Below, piece after piece: positions 17,423 to 26,900 of a DNA stretch of 64,000 nucleotides (position 1 is its first letter; each line of letters starts with the position of its first letter). Where the stretch lies: contig NZ_CP069303.1 of the NCBI RefSeq assembly GCF_016839145.1, forward strand, positions 3,766,001 to 3,830,000, written 5' to 3'. This DNA is from Shinella sp. PSBB067 (lineage in GTDB: Bacteria; Pseudomonadota; Alphaproteobacteria; Rhizobiales; Rhizobiaceae). A program made the translations under genes and the position numbers. The notes under the pieces were generated by a model that saw only the letters and a list, made by a program, of their open reading frames with translations, had not been told where the DNA came from and made no database searches.

Positions 17423-18097
17423 ATGACACTCGACATAAAAATCTGCGGGCTGAGGACCGGGGAGGCCGTCGACAAGGCCGTCGCGCTCGGCGCGAGCCAC
17501 ATCGGCTTCATCTTCTTTCCGAAAAGCCCGCGCAACATCGAGCCGTCCGACGCCGGCCGCCTGGCGGAGCGTGCGCGCGGCCGCGCCAGGATTGTCGCCG
17601 TCACGGTCGATGCCGACAGCGACACGCTCGACGAGATCGTCGACCAGCTTTCGCCCGATATTCTCCAGCTCCACGGTAGCGAAAGCCCGGAGCGGGTGCT
17701 GAACGTCAAGGCGGTCTACGGCCTGCCCGTCATCAAGGCCTTTTCGGTGCGCGAGGCGGACGACCTGAAGAAGATCGACCCCTATATCGGCATCGCCGAC
17801 CGCTTCCTCTTCGATGCGAAGCCCCCGGCGAACTCGGAGCTTCCCGGTGGCAACGGCGTCGCCTTCGACTGGAACCTCATGCATCTGCTTGACGGCGGCG
17901 TCGATTACATGCTTTCCGGTGGACTGAACAAGGATAACCTCGCCGAGGCCATCCGGCTCACCGGCGCGCCGGGCATAGACGCCAGTTCCGGTGTCGAGAG
18001 CGCGCCCGGCGTGAAGGACCTCGGCCTGATGGAAGAATTTTTTGAAGCGGCACGAAAAGCCGAACGCGAGACGGCCGTCGCAGGGAGAGGCAAGTGA
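17423..18097 (+). CDS. trpF: Phosphoribosylanthranilate isomerase
   Basis: A 224-residue TIM-barrel enzyme of tryptophan synthesis. KICGLR at the N-terminus holds the catalytic Cys. Other motifs are [11 protein letters not shown] near residue 28, LQLHGSE near residue 82, and the C-terminal phosphate-binding [13 protein letters not shown]. The ATG at 17423 gives the correct family N-terminus but has no clear ribosome binding site; the in-frame upstream sequence from 17198 is antisense to the Pmp3 gene and is not protein-like. Its stop overlaps the GTG start of trpB by 4 bp. Confidence 0.95.
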   Translation: MTLDIKICGLRTGEAVDKAVALGASHIGFIFFPKSPRNIEPSDAGRLAERARGRARIVAVTVDADSDTLDEIVDQLSPDILQLHGSESPERVLNVKAVYGLPVIKAFSVREADDLKKIDPYIGIADRFLFDAKPPANSELPGGNGVAFDWNLMHLLDGGVDYMLSGGLNKDNLAEAIRLTGAPGIDASSGVESAPGVKDLGLMEEFFEAARKAERETAVAGRGK

Positions 18098-19314
18098 ACC
18101 AGTCACCCAACCTAAATTCGTTCCGCGAAGGTCCTGACGAGGACGGCCGCTTCGGCATCTTCGGCGGCCGTTTCGTTGCCGAGACCCTGATGCCGCTGAT
18201 CCTCGACCTCCAGGACGAGTGGAACAGGGCCAAGACCGACCCGGCCTTCCAGGCGGAGCTGAAGGACCTCGGCGCCCATTATATCGGCCGCCCGAGCCCG
18301 CTCTATTATGCCGAGCGCCTGACGCAGCATCTCGGCGGCGCGAAGATCTATTTCAAGCGCGAGGAGCTGAACCACACCGGCTCGCACAAGATCAACAATT
18401 GCATCGGCCAGATCCTGCTCGCCAAGCGCATGGGCAAGACGCGCATCATCGCCGAGACCGGTGCCGGCCAGCATGGCGTCGCCTCGGCCACCGTCGCCGC
18501 CCGCTTCGGCTTCCCCTGCGTCGTCTACATGGGCGCGACGGATGTCGAGCGTCAGGCGCCCAACGTCTTCCGCATGAAGCTGCTCGGTGCCGAGGTCCGT
18601 CCCGTCACGGCCGGCCACGGCACGCTGAAGGACGCCATGAACGAGGCGCTGCGTGACTGGGTCACCAATGTCGAGGACACCTATTACCTGATCGGCACCG
18701 CTGCCGGCCCGCATCCCTATCCCGAGCTGGTGCGCGATTTCCAGGCCGTCATCGGCGTGGAAGCGCGCGAGCAGATGCTCGCCGCCGAAGGCCGCCTGCC
18801 GGACATGGTGGTCGCCGCCGTCGGCGGCGGTTCCAACGCCATCGGCCTCTTCCATCCCTTCCTCGACGACAAGGACGTGCGGATCGTCGGCGTCGAAGCC
18901 GGCGGCAAGGGCCTCGACGGCGAGGAGCACTGCGCTTCGCTGACGGCCGGTTCCCCGGGCGTCCTGCACGGCAACCGCACTTATCTCCTGCAGGATGCCG
19001 ACGGCCAGATCAAGGAAGGCCATTCGATCTCCGCCGGCCTCGACTATCCCGGCATCGGCCCGGAACATGCCTGGCTGCACCAGATCGGCCGCGCCGAATA
19101 TGTCCCGATCATGGACGACGAGGCGCTGGAGGCCTTCCAGTTGCTGACGAAGCTCGAGGGCATCATCCCAGCGCTGGAGCCGAGCCACGCCATCGCCGAG
19201 GTGATCAAGCGCGCGCCGAAGATGGGCAAGGACCAGATCATCCTGATGAACCTCTCCGGCCGCGGCGACAAGGATATCTTCACCGTCGGCAAGATCCTTG
19301 GCATGGAGCTCTGA
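18094..19314 (+). CDS. trpB: Tryptophan synthase beta chain
   Basis: A 406-residue PLP enzyme joining indole and serine to tryptophan. The PLP lysine is Lys99 in HTGSHKINN, the phosphate-binding loop is GGGSNAIG near residue 246, and [10 protein letters not shown] near 127 contains the catalytic Glu. The start is GTG at 18094, overlapping the trpF stop, with GGGAGAGG upstream. It works as an alpha2beta2 complex with TrpA, encoded one base downstream. Confidence 0.98.
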   Translation: MNQSPNLNSFREGPDEDGRFGIFGGRFVAETLMPLILDLQDEWNRAKTDPAFQAELKDLGAHYIGRPSPLYYAERLTQHLGGAKIYFKREELNHTGSHKINNCIGQILLAKRMGKTRIIAETGAGQHGVASATVAARFGFPCVVYMGATDVERQAPNVFRMKLLGAEVRPVTAGHGTLKDAMNEALRDWVTNVEDTYYLIGTAAGPHPYPELVRDFQAVIGVEAREQMLAAEGRLPDMVVAAVGGGSNAIGLFHPFLDDKDVRIVGVEAGGKGLDGEEHCASLTAGSPGVLHGNRTYLLQDADGQIKEGHSISAGLDYPGIGPEHAWLHQIGRAEYVPIMDDEALEAFQLLTKLEGIIPALEPSHAIAEVIKRAPKMGKDQIILMNLSGRGDKDIFTVGKILGMEL

Positions 19315-19315
19315 G

Positions 19316-20155
19316 ATGACCGCACGCATGGACAAACGCTTCGCCGATCTTTCCGCCGAAGGCCGCCCGGCCCTCGTCACCTATTTCATGGGCGGCGATC
19401 CGGATTATGCGAGCTCGCTGGAGATCATGAAGGCGCTGCCGAAGGCAGGCTCCGACGTCATCGAGCTCGGCATGCCCTTCTCCGACCCGATGGCCGACGG
19501 CCCGGCGATCCAGCTCGCTGGCCAGCGCGCGCTGAAGGCCGGCCAGACGCTCGCCAAGACGCTGCAGATGGCCCGCGACTTCCGCAAGGAGGACGACGCG
19601 ACCCCGATCGTGCTGATGGGCTACTACAACCCGATCTATGTCTACGGCGTCGAGCGCTTCCTCGACGATGCGCTGGAAGCCGGCATCGACGGCCTCATCG
19701 TCGTCGACCTGCCGCCGGAAATGGATGACGAGCTCTGCATCCCGGCGCTCGCCAGGGGCATCAACTTCATCCGTCTCGCGACCCCGACCACGGACGAGAA
19801 GCGCCTGCCTGCCGTTCTCAGGAACACCTCGGGCTTCGTCTACTATGTCTCGATGAACGGCATCACCGGCTCGGCCCTGCCCGATCCCTCGCTCATCGGC
19901 GGCGCGGTCGGCCGCATCAAGGCGCATACGAAGCTGCCGGTCTGCGTCGGCTTCGGCGTCAAGACGGCCGAGCATGCCCGCGCCATCGGTGCCTCGGCGG
20001 ACGGCGTCGTCGTCGGCACCGCCATCGTCAACCAGATCGCCTCCAGCCTCACGGCGGAAGGCACGGCCAGCGCCGCCACCGTTGCCGGTGTCGAGACGCT
20101 GGTCATGAGCCTCGCGTCGGGCGTGCGCAGCGCCCGCCTTGCGGCGGCGGAGTAA
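19316..20155 (+). CDS. trpA: Tryptophan synthase alpha chain
   Basis: A 279-residue TIM-barrel subunit that releases indole from indole-3-glycerol phosphate. The catalytic Glu50 and Asp61 lie in the segment [14 protein letters not shown]. Phosphate-binding glycines are in [11 protein letters not shown] and [12 protein letters not shown] 19316, one base after the trpB stop and behind GGAG, gives the normal family N-terminus. It is the last trp gene here; accD follows after 38 bp, probably on the same transcript. Confidence 0.97.
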   Translation: MTARMDKRFADLSAEGRPALVTYFMGGDPDYASSLEIMKALPKAGSDVIELGMPFSDPMADGPAIQLAGQRALKAGQTLAKTLQMARDFRKEDDATPIVLMGYYNPIYVYGVERFLDDALEAGIDGLIVVDLPPEMDDELCIPALARGINFIRLATPTTDEKRLPAVLRNTSGFVYYVSMNGITGSALPDPSLIGGAVGRIKAHTKLPVCVGFGVKTAEHARAIGASADGVVVGTAIVNQIASSLTAEGTASAATVAGVETLVMSLASGVRSARLAAAE

Positions 20156-20193
20156 AGTTCCCACATGGGAACCATTGTAACGGGAGCTAGACC

Positions 20194-21099
20194 GTGAACT
20201 GGATCACGAATTACGTTCGGCCGAAGATCAACTCGATGCTTGGCCGCCCTGACCGGGACGTACCGGAAAATCTCTGGATCAAGTGCCCGGAAACCGGCGA
20301 GATGGTGTTCCACCGCGATCTCGAGGAGAACAAGTGGGTCATCCCGGCTTCGGGCTACCACATGAAGATGCCGGCGAAGGCCCGCCTGAAGGACCTTTTC
20401 GACGAAGGCGTCTACGAGTCCCTGCAGCAGCCGAAGGTGGCGCAGGACCCGCTGAAGTTCCGCGATTCGAAGAAATACACCGATCGCCTGAAGGACAGCC
20501 GCGCCAAGACCGAACTGGAGGACACAATCCTCGCCGGCGTCGGCAAGGTGCGCGGCGTCAAGCTCGTCGCCGTCGTGCACGAATTCGCCTTCATGGGCGG
20601 CTCGCTCGGCATTGCCGCCGGCGAGGCGATCATCAAGGCCTTCGAACGCGCCATCGCGGAAAAGTGCCCGCTCGTCATGTTCCCCGCCTCCGGCGGCGCG
20701 CGCATGCAGGAAGGCATCCTCTCGCTGATGCAGCTTCCCCGCACCACGGTCGCCGTGGAGATGCTGAAGGAAGCGGGCCTGCCCTATATCGTCGTGCTCA
20801 CCAACCCGACGACCGGCGGCGTGACGGCCTCCTACGCCATGCTGGGCGATATCCATCTTGCCGAACCCGGCGCAGAAATCTGCTTCGCCGGCAAGCGCGT
20901 CATCGAGCAGACCATCCGCGAGAAGCTGCCCGAGGGCTTCCAGACCTCGGAATACCTTCTGGAGCACGGCATGGTCGACATGGTCGTCAAGCGCCATGAC
21001 ATTCCCGATACGCTGGCCCGCCTTCTGAAGATCCTGATGAAGAAGCCGGCGGCATCCGCGGCGGCCACGAACGGCGCTCTCGCCATCGCGGCCCAGTGA
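20194..21099 (+). CDS. accD: Acetyl-CoA carboxylase carboxyltransferase subunit beta
   Basis: A 301-residue carboxyltransferase beta subunit, which with AccA transfers carboxyl from biotin-BCCP to acetyl-CoA in the first step of fatty-acid synthesis. The crotonase-like core is complete ([51 protein letters not shown]). The N-terminal zinc ribbon has lost its cysteines: CPETGEM stands where a CxxC is usual, and VIPASGYHM replaces the second Cys pair. This appears to be typical of rhizobial AccD. The start is GTG 20194 with CGGGAG upstream. folC starts one base after the stop. Confidence 0.96.
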   Translation: MNWITNYVRPKINSMLGRPDRDVPENLWIKCPETGEMVFHRDLEENKWVIPASGYHMKMPAKARLKDLFDEGVYESLQQPKVAQDPLKFRDSKKYTDRLKDSRAKTELEDTILAGVGKVRGVKLVAVVHEFAFMGGSLGIAAGEAIIKAFERAIAEKCPLVMFPASGGARMQEGILSLMQLPRTTVAVEMLKEAGLPYIVVLTNPTTGGVTASYAMLGDIHLAEPGAEICFAGKRVIEQTIREKLPEGFQTSEYLLEHGMVDMVVKRHDIPDTLARLLKILMKKPAASAAATNGALAIAAQ

Positions 21100-21100
21100 C

Positions 21101-22444
21101 ATGACCGGCGTGATGGCCAGCGAGGCGGCGGCGGAGATCGAGAAACTTCTCGGTCTCCATCCCAAGGGGTTCGATCTGTCGCTGGACCGTATCACGCGGC
21201 TTCTCTCCGCGCTCGGCGATCCGCACCTGAAACTGCCGCCCGTCATCCATGTGGCCGGCACCAACGGCAAGGGCTCGGTCACGGCCTTCTGCCGGTCGAT
21301 CCTGGAGGCCGAGGGCCTCTCCGTCCACGTCCACACCTCGCCCCATCTCGTCAACTGGCACGAGCGCTATCGCCTCGGCCTCAAGGGCGGGCGCGGCCGC
21401 TTCGTCGAGGACGCCGTCCTTGCGGATGCGGTGCGTCGCGTCGCCGAGGCCAATGGCGGCGAGAAGATCACCGTCTTCGAGATCCTGACGGCCGTCACCT
21501 TCCTGTTGTTTTCCGAGCATCCGGCCGACGTCTCGATCATCGAGGTCGGCCTCGGCGGCCGCTTCGACGCGACCAATGTCATTCAGCATCCCGCCGTCTC
21601 GGTCATCATGCCGATCTCGCTCGACCACCAGGCCTATCTCGGCGACCGCGTCGAGCTGATCGCCGCCGAGAAGGCCGGAATCATGAAGCGCGGCGCGCCC
21701 GTCGTGATCGGCTTCCAGAGCGAGGAGGCCGCCCGCGATGTGCTGATCGAGACCGCCGAGCGTCTCGGATGCCCGCATGCCGTCTACGGCCAAGATTTCA
21801 TGGCGCATGAGGAATACGGCCGCCTCGTCTACCAGGACGAGTTCGGTCTTGCCGACCTGCCGCTGCCGCGCCTGCCGGGCCGCCACCAATATGCCAATGC
21901 CGCTGCCGCCATCCGCGCCGTCAAGGCGGCTGGCCTTGCGGTTTCCGACCATGCGCTGGAAATGGGCCTGGCCCGCGTCGAATGGCCGGGCCGCCTGCAA
22001 CGCCTGACGGACGGCGCGCTCCTGCGGCTTGCCCCGCGCGGCAGCGAGATCTGGGTCGATGGCGGCCACAATCCGGGCGCCGGCCAGGTGATTTCCGAGA
22101 CCATGGCGAATTACGAGGAGCGTGAGCCGCGCCCGCTCTTCCTCATTACCGGCATGATCAACACGAAGGACCCGGTCGGCTATTTCGAGCCGTTCCGCGG
22201 CCTGGCCGAACGCGTCTTCACCGTGCCGATCCGCGGTTCCGATGCCGGCCTCGACCCGGTGTCGCTGGCCGATGACGCCACCCGCGCGGGCCTCTATGCC
22301 GCCCCGCTTGCGACGGTCGGCGAGGCGCTGGTCGAGATCGGCCGCATTACCGAGGAAGACGCGGTCCCGCCGCGCATCCTCATTGGCGGTTCGCTCTACC
22401 TCGTCGGCGACGTGCTTGCCGACAACGGCACGCCGCCGACCTGA
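21101..22444 (+). CDS. folC: Bifunctional folylpolyglutamate synthase/dihydrofolate synthase
   Basis: A 447-residue Mur-ligase-family enzyme that adds glutamate to dihydropteroate and to folates. The P-loop is HVAGTNGKGSVTAF near residue 50. Other motifs are HTSPHLVNWHER near residue 76, EVGLGGRFDATNV near residue 148 and the C-terminal VDGGHNPGAG. It ends the trpFBA-accD-folC cluster. An IS630 element begins 16 bp after its stop, so any native 3' sequence between folC and the trxA terminator has been displaced to the far side of the insertion. Confidence 0.96.
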   Translation: MTGVMASEAAAEIEKLLGLHPKGFDLSLDRITRLLSALGDPHLKLPPVIHVAGTNGKGSVTAFCRSILEAEGLSVHVHTSPHLVNWHERYRLGLKGGRGRFVEDAVLADAVRRVAEANGGEKITVFEILTAVTFLLFSEHPADVSIIEVGLGGRFDATNVIQHPAVSVIMPISLDHQAYLGDRVELIAAEKAGIMKRGAPVVIGFQSEEAARDVLIETAERLGCPHAVYGQDFMAHEEYGRLVYQDEFGLADLPLPRLPGRHQYANAAAAIRAVKAAGLAVSDHALEMGLARVEWPGRLQRLTDGALLRLAPRGSEIWVDGGHNPGAGQVISETMANYEEREPRPLFLITGMINTKDPVGYFEPFRGLAERVFTVPIRGSDAGLDPVSLADDATRAGLYAAPLATVGEALVEIGRITEEDAVPPRILIGGSLYLVGDVLADNGTPPT

Positions 22445-22460
22445 GCCCGCAGGCACCCTA

Positions 22461-23510
22461 GAGCGGAATGCTCTTGGGTTGAATCGGCCTGGGATTTCCA
22501 AGCTGGCGTATTCGTGATTCAAGATGCTGGCTGGAATGGAGGCCAGCATCTTATGCCGAAGGCCTATTCCCTTGATCTTCGTGAACGTGCCGTGTCCCGG
22601 GTTTTGGCCGGCGAAAGTGCTCGTTCGGTTGCGGCTGTTTTGAACATCAGCGTGTCCAGCGTGGTGAAGTGGTCGCAGCGCTATCGGGCGACGGGGAGCC
22701 CGGCTGCGGGTCGGGCCGTGGGCCGTCCACGCCCGTTGCTTCTCGGGCCGCACCGCGCCTTTCTCTTGGAGCGGATCAACAGCGGGGGTCACATCACCTT
22801 GCGCGGGCTGCAAGCCGAGCTTGCCGAGCGCGGGGCGAAGGTCGACTACCGGACGGTCTGGAACTTCGTCCATGCCGAGGGGCTGAGCTTCAAAAAAAAC
22901 CGTTCTGCCAAGCGAGCAATATCGTCCTGACATCGCGCGTCGACGGGCCCAGTGGAAGAAATACCAAGGCCGCCTCGATCCGCGACGGCTGGTCTTCATC
23001 GATGAAACCTGGGCCAAGACCAACATGGCGCCGATCCGGGGTTGGGCACCACGCGGTCACAGATTGCAAAGCCGGGTGCCGCATGGCCACTGGAAGACGT
23101 TGACCCTGATTGCGGCGTTGCGCTGCGACCGCATCGACGCGCCATGCGTGTTCGACAGCGCTATCAACGCACGCAGCTTCACAGCCTATGTCGAGCAGGT
23201 TCTCGTGCCGACGCTGCGACCCGGCGACATCGTCATCATGGACAACCTCGGCTCACACAAGGGTCAGCCAGTGCGGACGGCTATCCGCAAGGCAGGAGCA
23301 AAGCTCTTCTTCCTGCCCCCATACAGTCCGGACCTGAACCCCATCGAACAGGTCTTCGCCAAGCTCAAGCACCTCATGCGCGCGGCCGCCGAACGAACCG
23401 TCGAGGCAACTTGGAAAGCCGCTGGTAGGCTGCTCCGATGCTTCCCCCAAACGAATGCCAAAACTATCTCATCAACGCTGGGTACGCTTCAATGTAAGCG
23501 CATCAGACTC
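22461..23510 (+). mobile_element. IS630-family insertion sequence, about 1050 bp
   Basis: The ends are 23-bp imperfect terminal inverted repeats: 22461-22483 starts GAGCGGAATGCTCTTG, and the reverse complement of 23488-23510 starts GAGTCTGATGCGCTTA; 15 of 23 positions match. Both ends are flanked by TA (22459-22460 and 23511-23512), the target duplication expected of IS630. Two overlapping reading frames encode a DDE transposase. It lies between the convergent folC and trxA genes and interrupts neither. Confidence 0.88.
22553..22930 (+). CDS. IS630 transposase, N-terminal frame (orfA)
   Basis: 125 residues giving the DNA-binding part of an IS630 transposase: MPKAYSLDLRERAV, a helix-turn-helix with SVAAVLNISVSSVVKWSQRY, then a second helical domain with GHITLRGLQAELAERG. 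The frame leaves the transposase sequence right after GLSFKK at a run of eight A residues (22892-22899) and stops at 22928. The catalytic half is in another frame. A product of this frame alone would bind DNA but not catalyse; it may act as an inhibitor. Confidence 0.85.
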   Translation: MPKAYSLDLRERAVSRVLAGESARSVAAVLNISVSSVVKWSQRYRATGSPAAGRAVGRPRPLLLGPHRAFLLERINSGGHITLRGLQAELAERGAKVDYRTVWNFVHAEGLSFKKNRSAKRAISS

Positions 23511-23513
23511 TAG
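22899..23513 (+). CDS. IS630 transposase, C-terminal catalytic frame (orfB)
   Basis: This frame runs from the A8 tract to the TAG at 23511 (about 204 residues) and holds the DDE catalytic core: Asp in VFIDETW, Asp in IVIMDNLGSHKG, and Glu in NPIEQVFAKLK. It lies +1 relative to orfA: dropping one A from the A8 run restores a single frame of about 319 residues, the usual IS630 length, with the typical junction SFKKTVLPSEQ. Expression would therefore need transcriptional slippage or ribosomal frameshifting, or else the copy is inactivated by a 1-base insertion. An internal ATG at 23025 would give only part of the core. The stop codon uses the flanking TA target bases. Confidence 0.82.
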   Translation, partial: TVLPSEQYRPDIARRRAQWKKYQGRLDPRRLVFIDETWAKTNMAPIRGWAPRGHRLQSRVPHGHWKTLTLIAALRCDRIDAPCVFDSAINARSFTAYVEQVLVPTLRPGDIVIMDNLGSHKGQPVRTAIRKAGAKLFFLPPYSPDLNPIEQVFAKLKHLMRAAAERTVEATWKAAGRLLRCFPQTNAKTISSTLGTLQCKRIRL

Positions 23514-23520
23514 TCTTGAC

Positions 23521-23551
23521 AAAAAATAAGCCCGGCACGAAGGCCGGGCTT
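23521..23551 (-). terminator. Intrinsic terminator of trxA
   Basis: Read on the minus strand, a 9-bp stem (AAGCCCGGC, 6-nt loop, GCCGGGCTT) is followed by TATTTTTT. It lies 24 bp past the trxA stop and 10 bp from the IS630 end. It may once have served folC on the other strand as well. Confidence 0.85.
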
Positions 23552-23574
23552 TGTCTGGTCCAATCGCGGGCCGG

Positions 23575-23895
23575 TCAGGCGGCGCTGGAAATCCAGGAGG
23601 ACAGGGCCGTCTTCGGCGCTGCGCCGACCTTGATGTCGGCCACTTCGCCGCCCTTGAACAGGGCGAGCGTCGGGATGGAGCGCACGCCGAACTTGGCGGC
23701 AAGCTCCGGGTTCTCGTCGATGTTCAGCTTGGCGACCTTCACCTTGCCGGCGAGTTCGGAGGAAATCTCTTCGAGCGCGGGTGCGATCATCTTGCACGGG
23801 CCGCACCATTCGGCCCAGAAATCGACGACGACCGGCTCTGCGGAATTCAGCACTTCGGCCTCGAAATTGGACTGATCGACTTTGACGGTAGCCAT
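23575..23895 (-). CDS. trxA: Thioredoxin
   Basis: A 106-residue cytoplasmic thioredoxin. The active site is [14 protein letters not shown] near residue 30. The conserved cis-Pro segment IPTLALF is near residue 75. The length and the lack of a signal peptide fit the classic TrxA, a general dithiol reductant for ribonucleotide reductase, methionine sulfoxide reductase and others. AGGAGAG lies upstream of the ATG at 23895. It follows addA by 96 bp on the same strand and has its own terminator. Confidence 0.97.
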   Translation of the reverse strand: MATVKVDQSNFEAEVLNSAEPVVVDFWAEWCGPCKMIAPALEEISSELAGKVKVAKLNIDENPELAAKFGVRSIPTLALFKGGEVADIKVGAAPKTALSSWISSAA

Positions 23896-23991
23896 GAGGC
23901 TCTCCTTGAATGGTGATTGTTGTACTGGATGTGATGCGCCCGGTGCCCGGTTTCAAGGCCCGGCCGGTCGCGGATCGTTCCGTCCGGTATC

Positions 23992-26900
23992 TCACTTTGC
24001 GGCGAGTTCGGCAAGGCTCGCTTCCATGTGCCCGCAATCCAGCCAGTAGGTTCTTGCCGCTTCCGTATAGATTAGCCCGCAGCGGATCTCCCGTCCGGGA
24101 TAGAGCGGGGAAAGGATCGCGCGGTAGATCGCAAGCTGCGCGCGGTGCTCGAACGGAATCTCGCCGGCCGAGCCGGGCGGCATGCGGTTCGTCTTGAAAT
24201 CGACGATCTCCACCGCGCCGTCGGTCACCGCCATGCGGTCGATGCGCCCCGAGACGGCATAGGTCCGGCTGCCGAGCGTAAGCGTGCCCATGATCGACAC
24301 CTCCGCCCGCGCCGCGGGCGAAAAGATCGCCGCAAGGCTCTCGTCGCCGATGACGGCGAGCGCCGCGGCGATGAGCGAGGCCCGCGCATGCTCCGGCCAG
24401 TGCGCCGCCGCCCGCTCCAGATAGCGCCGCGCCGCCGCCGGCCGCTCCGCCGGCTCGAAGGCGGGCAGGACCTGCAGGAAGCGGTGCAGTATGCGCCCCC
24501 GCTCCAGCGCGAGCCCGGCGCCCGGCACCCCGCCCTTCCGCCCGAAGAGCGCGGAGGGCACCAGAAGGTCCGCCTTGTCCGTCTCGATCACCGCCGCCAC
24601 ACCCGAGGGGCTGAGCGGCCGCGGCAGGGATTTCTGCGGCGGCAGGGCGCGGCCCAGTGCCTCCGGCAGCACCGTCTCAGGCTTTTCCGCGGCACTTGCC
24701 GCAATGACCTCGCCGACCGTCGCCGCGCCCGCCTCGCGCCAGGCAAGGCCCTGCCAGCTTTCGCTCCGGGTCGAGAAGGTCGCCTCCACGCAGCGCTCGC
24801 CGTCGGCCGAGAGCGCGGCCGCGATCATCGGGTGCCAGGTGTCCCTGTTTTCCTGCCGGCCGCGATAGCCGCAGACGACGAGCCGGTCGGCCGCGCGGGT
24901 CATCGCCACGTAGAGCAGCCGGCGATACTCTTCCTCAGCGCTGCCCTTGACGCGCTCCGCCTCCGCTTTCGTCAGGTCGTTGCCGAGCTCCGTCAGGGGC
25001 AGCCAGATCGGCAGGCCGCCGGCAAGGCGTTCGGCCGGCAGGAAGCGCAGTTTCGGCATGTGGTTGGCGTTGAACGGTTTCGAGCCGCCGTCGACGAGGA
25101 AGACGACCGGCGCCTCCAGCCCCTTGGCCGCGTGCACGGTCATGATGCGGATCTCGCCGCGCGCCTTGTCCTGCTCGCGCTTGACGGTCGGCGCCTCCAG
25201 TTCCAGCGTCGAGACGAAGGCCTGCAGGCCCGGCAGGCCGTTTTCCTCCTGCTCCAGCGCGAAGGTCAGGAATTCGTCGATGATTTCCCCGGCCTCCGTC
25301 CCGAGCCGTGCAAGGAAGGCGCGTCGCGCGCCGCCCGCACCGAGGATGCGCGCATAGAAATCGTACACCGACTGGCCGCGGGCATCACGAATGCTGCCCT
25401 CAAGCCGGCGAACGACCGCCGCAAGCGTTTCATCCGTCTCCGCGACCGCGCGCAGCCGCGTCCAGAGGCTCTGCTTTTCGCCGCGCCGCGCCGTAAGCTC
25501 GAAGAGTGCTTCCTCGCCGAGGCCGAACAGCGGGCTCTTCAAAAGCGCAGCCAGCGAAAGATCGTCCTCCGGCAGCACGGCGAAGCGGCCGAGCGCCATC
25601 AGGTCCTGCACGGCGATGTGCTTCGTGAGCACCAGCCGGTCCGCCCCGGCGACGGGCAGGTTGTGCCGCTGCTTCAGCGTGCGGGTCAGCGCATTGACGA
25701 AGGCGTCGCGCTTGCGCACCAGCACGATCACGTCGCCGGCCTCCATCGGCCGCGCCTTGCCCTTCTCCGTTACCGTCTCGCTGCCGATCCAGGCGGCGAG
25801 CGTGTCGGCGATCCGCCGGGCGAGCACATTGATCGGCGCTTCCTCGGCGACGGCGTCGAAGGGCGCCGTCCAGTCCTCCTCGTCGAGCCCCGGCGGCGCG
25901 GCGATCACTTCCCAGATGTCGACCGCCCCCGGTTCGCGCCCGCGATTGGAGGCATGGACGATCTCGCCGCCGTCGGGCGTCAGCCCGCGCGCATTGGCGG
26001 GATCGAGAAATACCCGGTCGACCGCCGAAAGCACGTCCCGCGTCGAGCGGAAGGAGAGCAGCAGCCGGATCGGGCTGAACATCACCTCGGCCGCCTGCGT
26101 GCGGCGGGAAACCGCGCGCCCCTCCTCGGCGAACCGCTCCGGCCGCGCGCCCTGGAAGGAATAGATCGACTGCTTCTCGTCGCCCACCGCGAAGATCGTG
26201 CGCCCGGCGATGCGCGCCGTTTCGCCGGCGAAGAAATCGTCCGTCAGCGCCTTGACGATCTGCCATTGCCGCGGGCTGGTATCCTGCGCCTCGTCGACGA
26301 GAATATGGTCGATGCCCTGGTCCAGCTTGTAATGCACCCAGGCGCTCACCCGCTCGCGCGTCAGAAGCGCCGCGGTGCGGTCGATCAGGTCGTCGAAGTC
26401 GAGCAGGCTGCGGGTGCGCTTCAGGTCCTCGTAGTCGCCGATCAGCCGCTCGGCGATGACGAGCGCCGCAAGCGTCGCCTCGTACATGCGCAGCCGTCGC
26501 AGCCGGTCGTCGCAGGCGACCACATGGGCCTGCGCGGCCGTCAGCGCGGCTTCGAGATGGGGCGCGCTGTCCTTTACCTTCCTGGAGAAGAACGAGCGCT
26601 CCAGACTGCGCGGCGTGCCGGTGCCGGTGAAGAAGAGATCGTGCAGCGCCGCCCGCCGCGCCTCGGCGTCCGTCAGCCGCGTAATCCCGCGCAACCCCGC
26701 GGCAGTGGCCTTCACCGTGTCGCTGCCAAGGCTTTCCGCCGCGGCGAGATAGCTCTCCAGCATCGCGCCCTGCAGGCCGTCGAGCGGCCAGAAGGCGGCA
26801 AGAACGTCCTCGATCGTTTCACCCGGCGCCAGCCCGATTTCCCGGCGAAGCACCGCCTCCGTACCGCCGGCCTTCTCGGCGGCTTCCAGAAACTCGCGGA

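Noticed and set aside
22669..23103. A third frame across the IS630 element that would follow a -1 slip at the A8 run
   Set aside because: It loses transposase similarity after the tract; the catalytic frame requires +1 or removal of one A.
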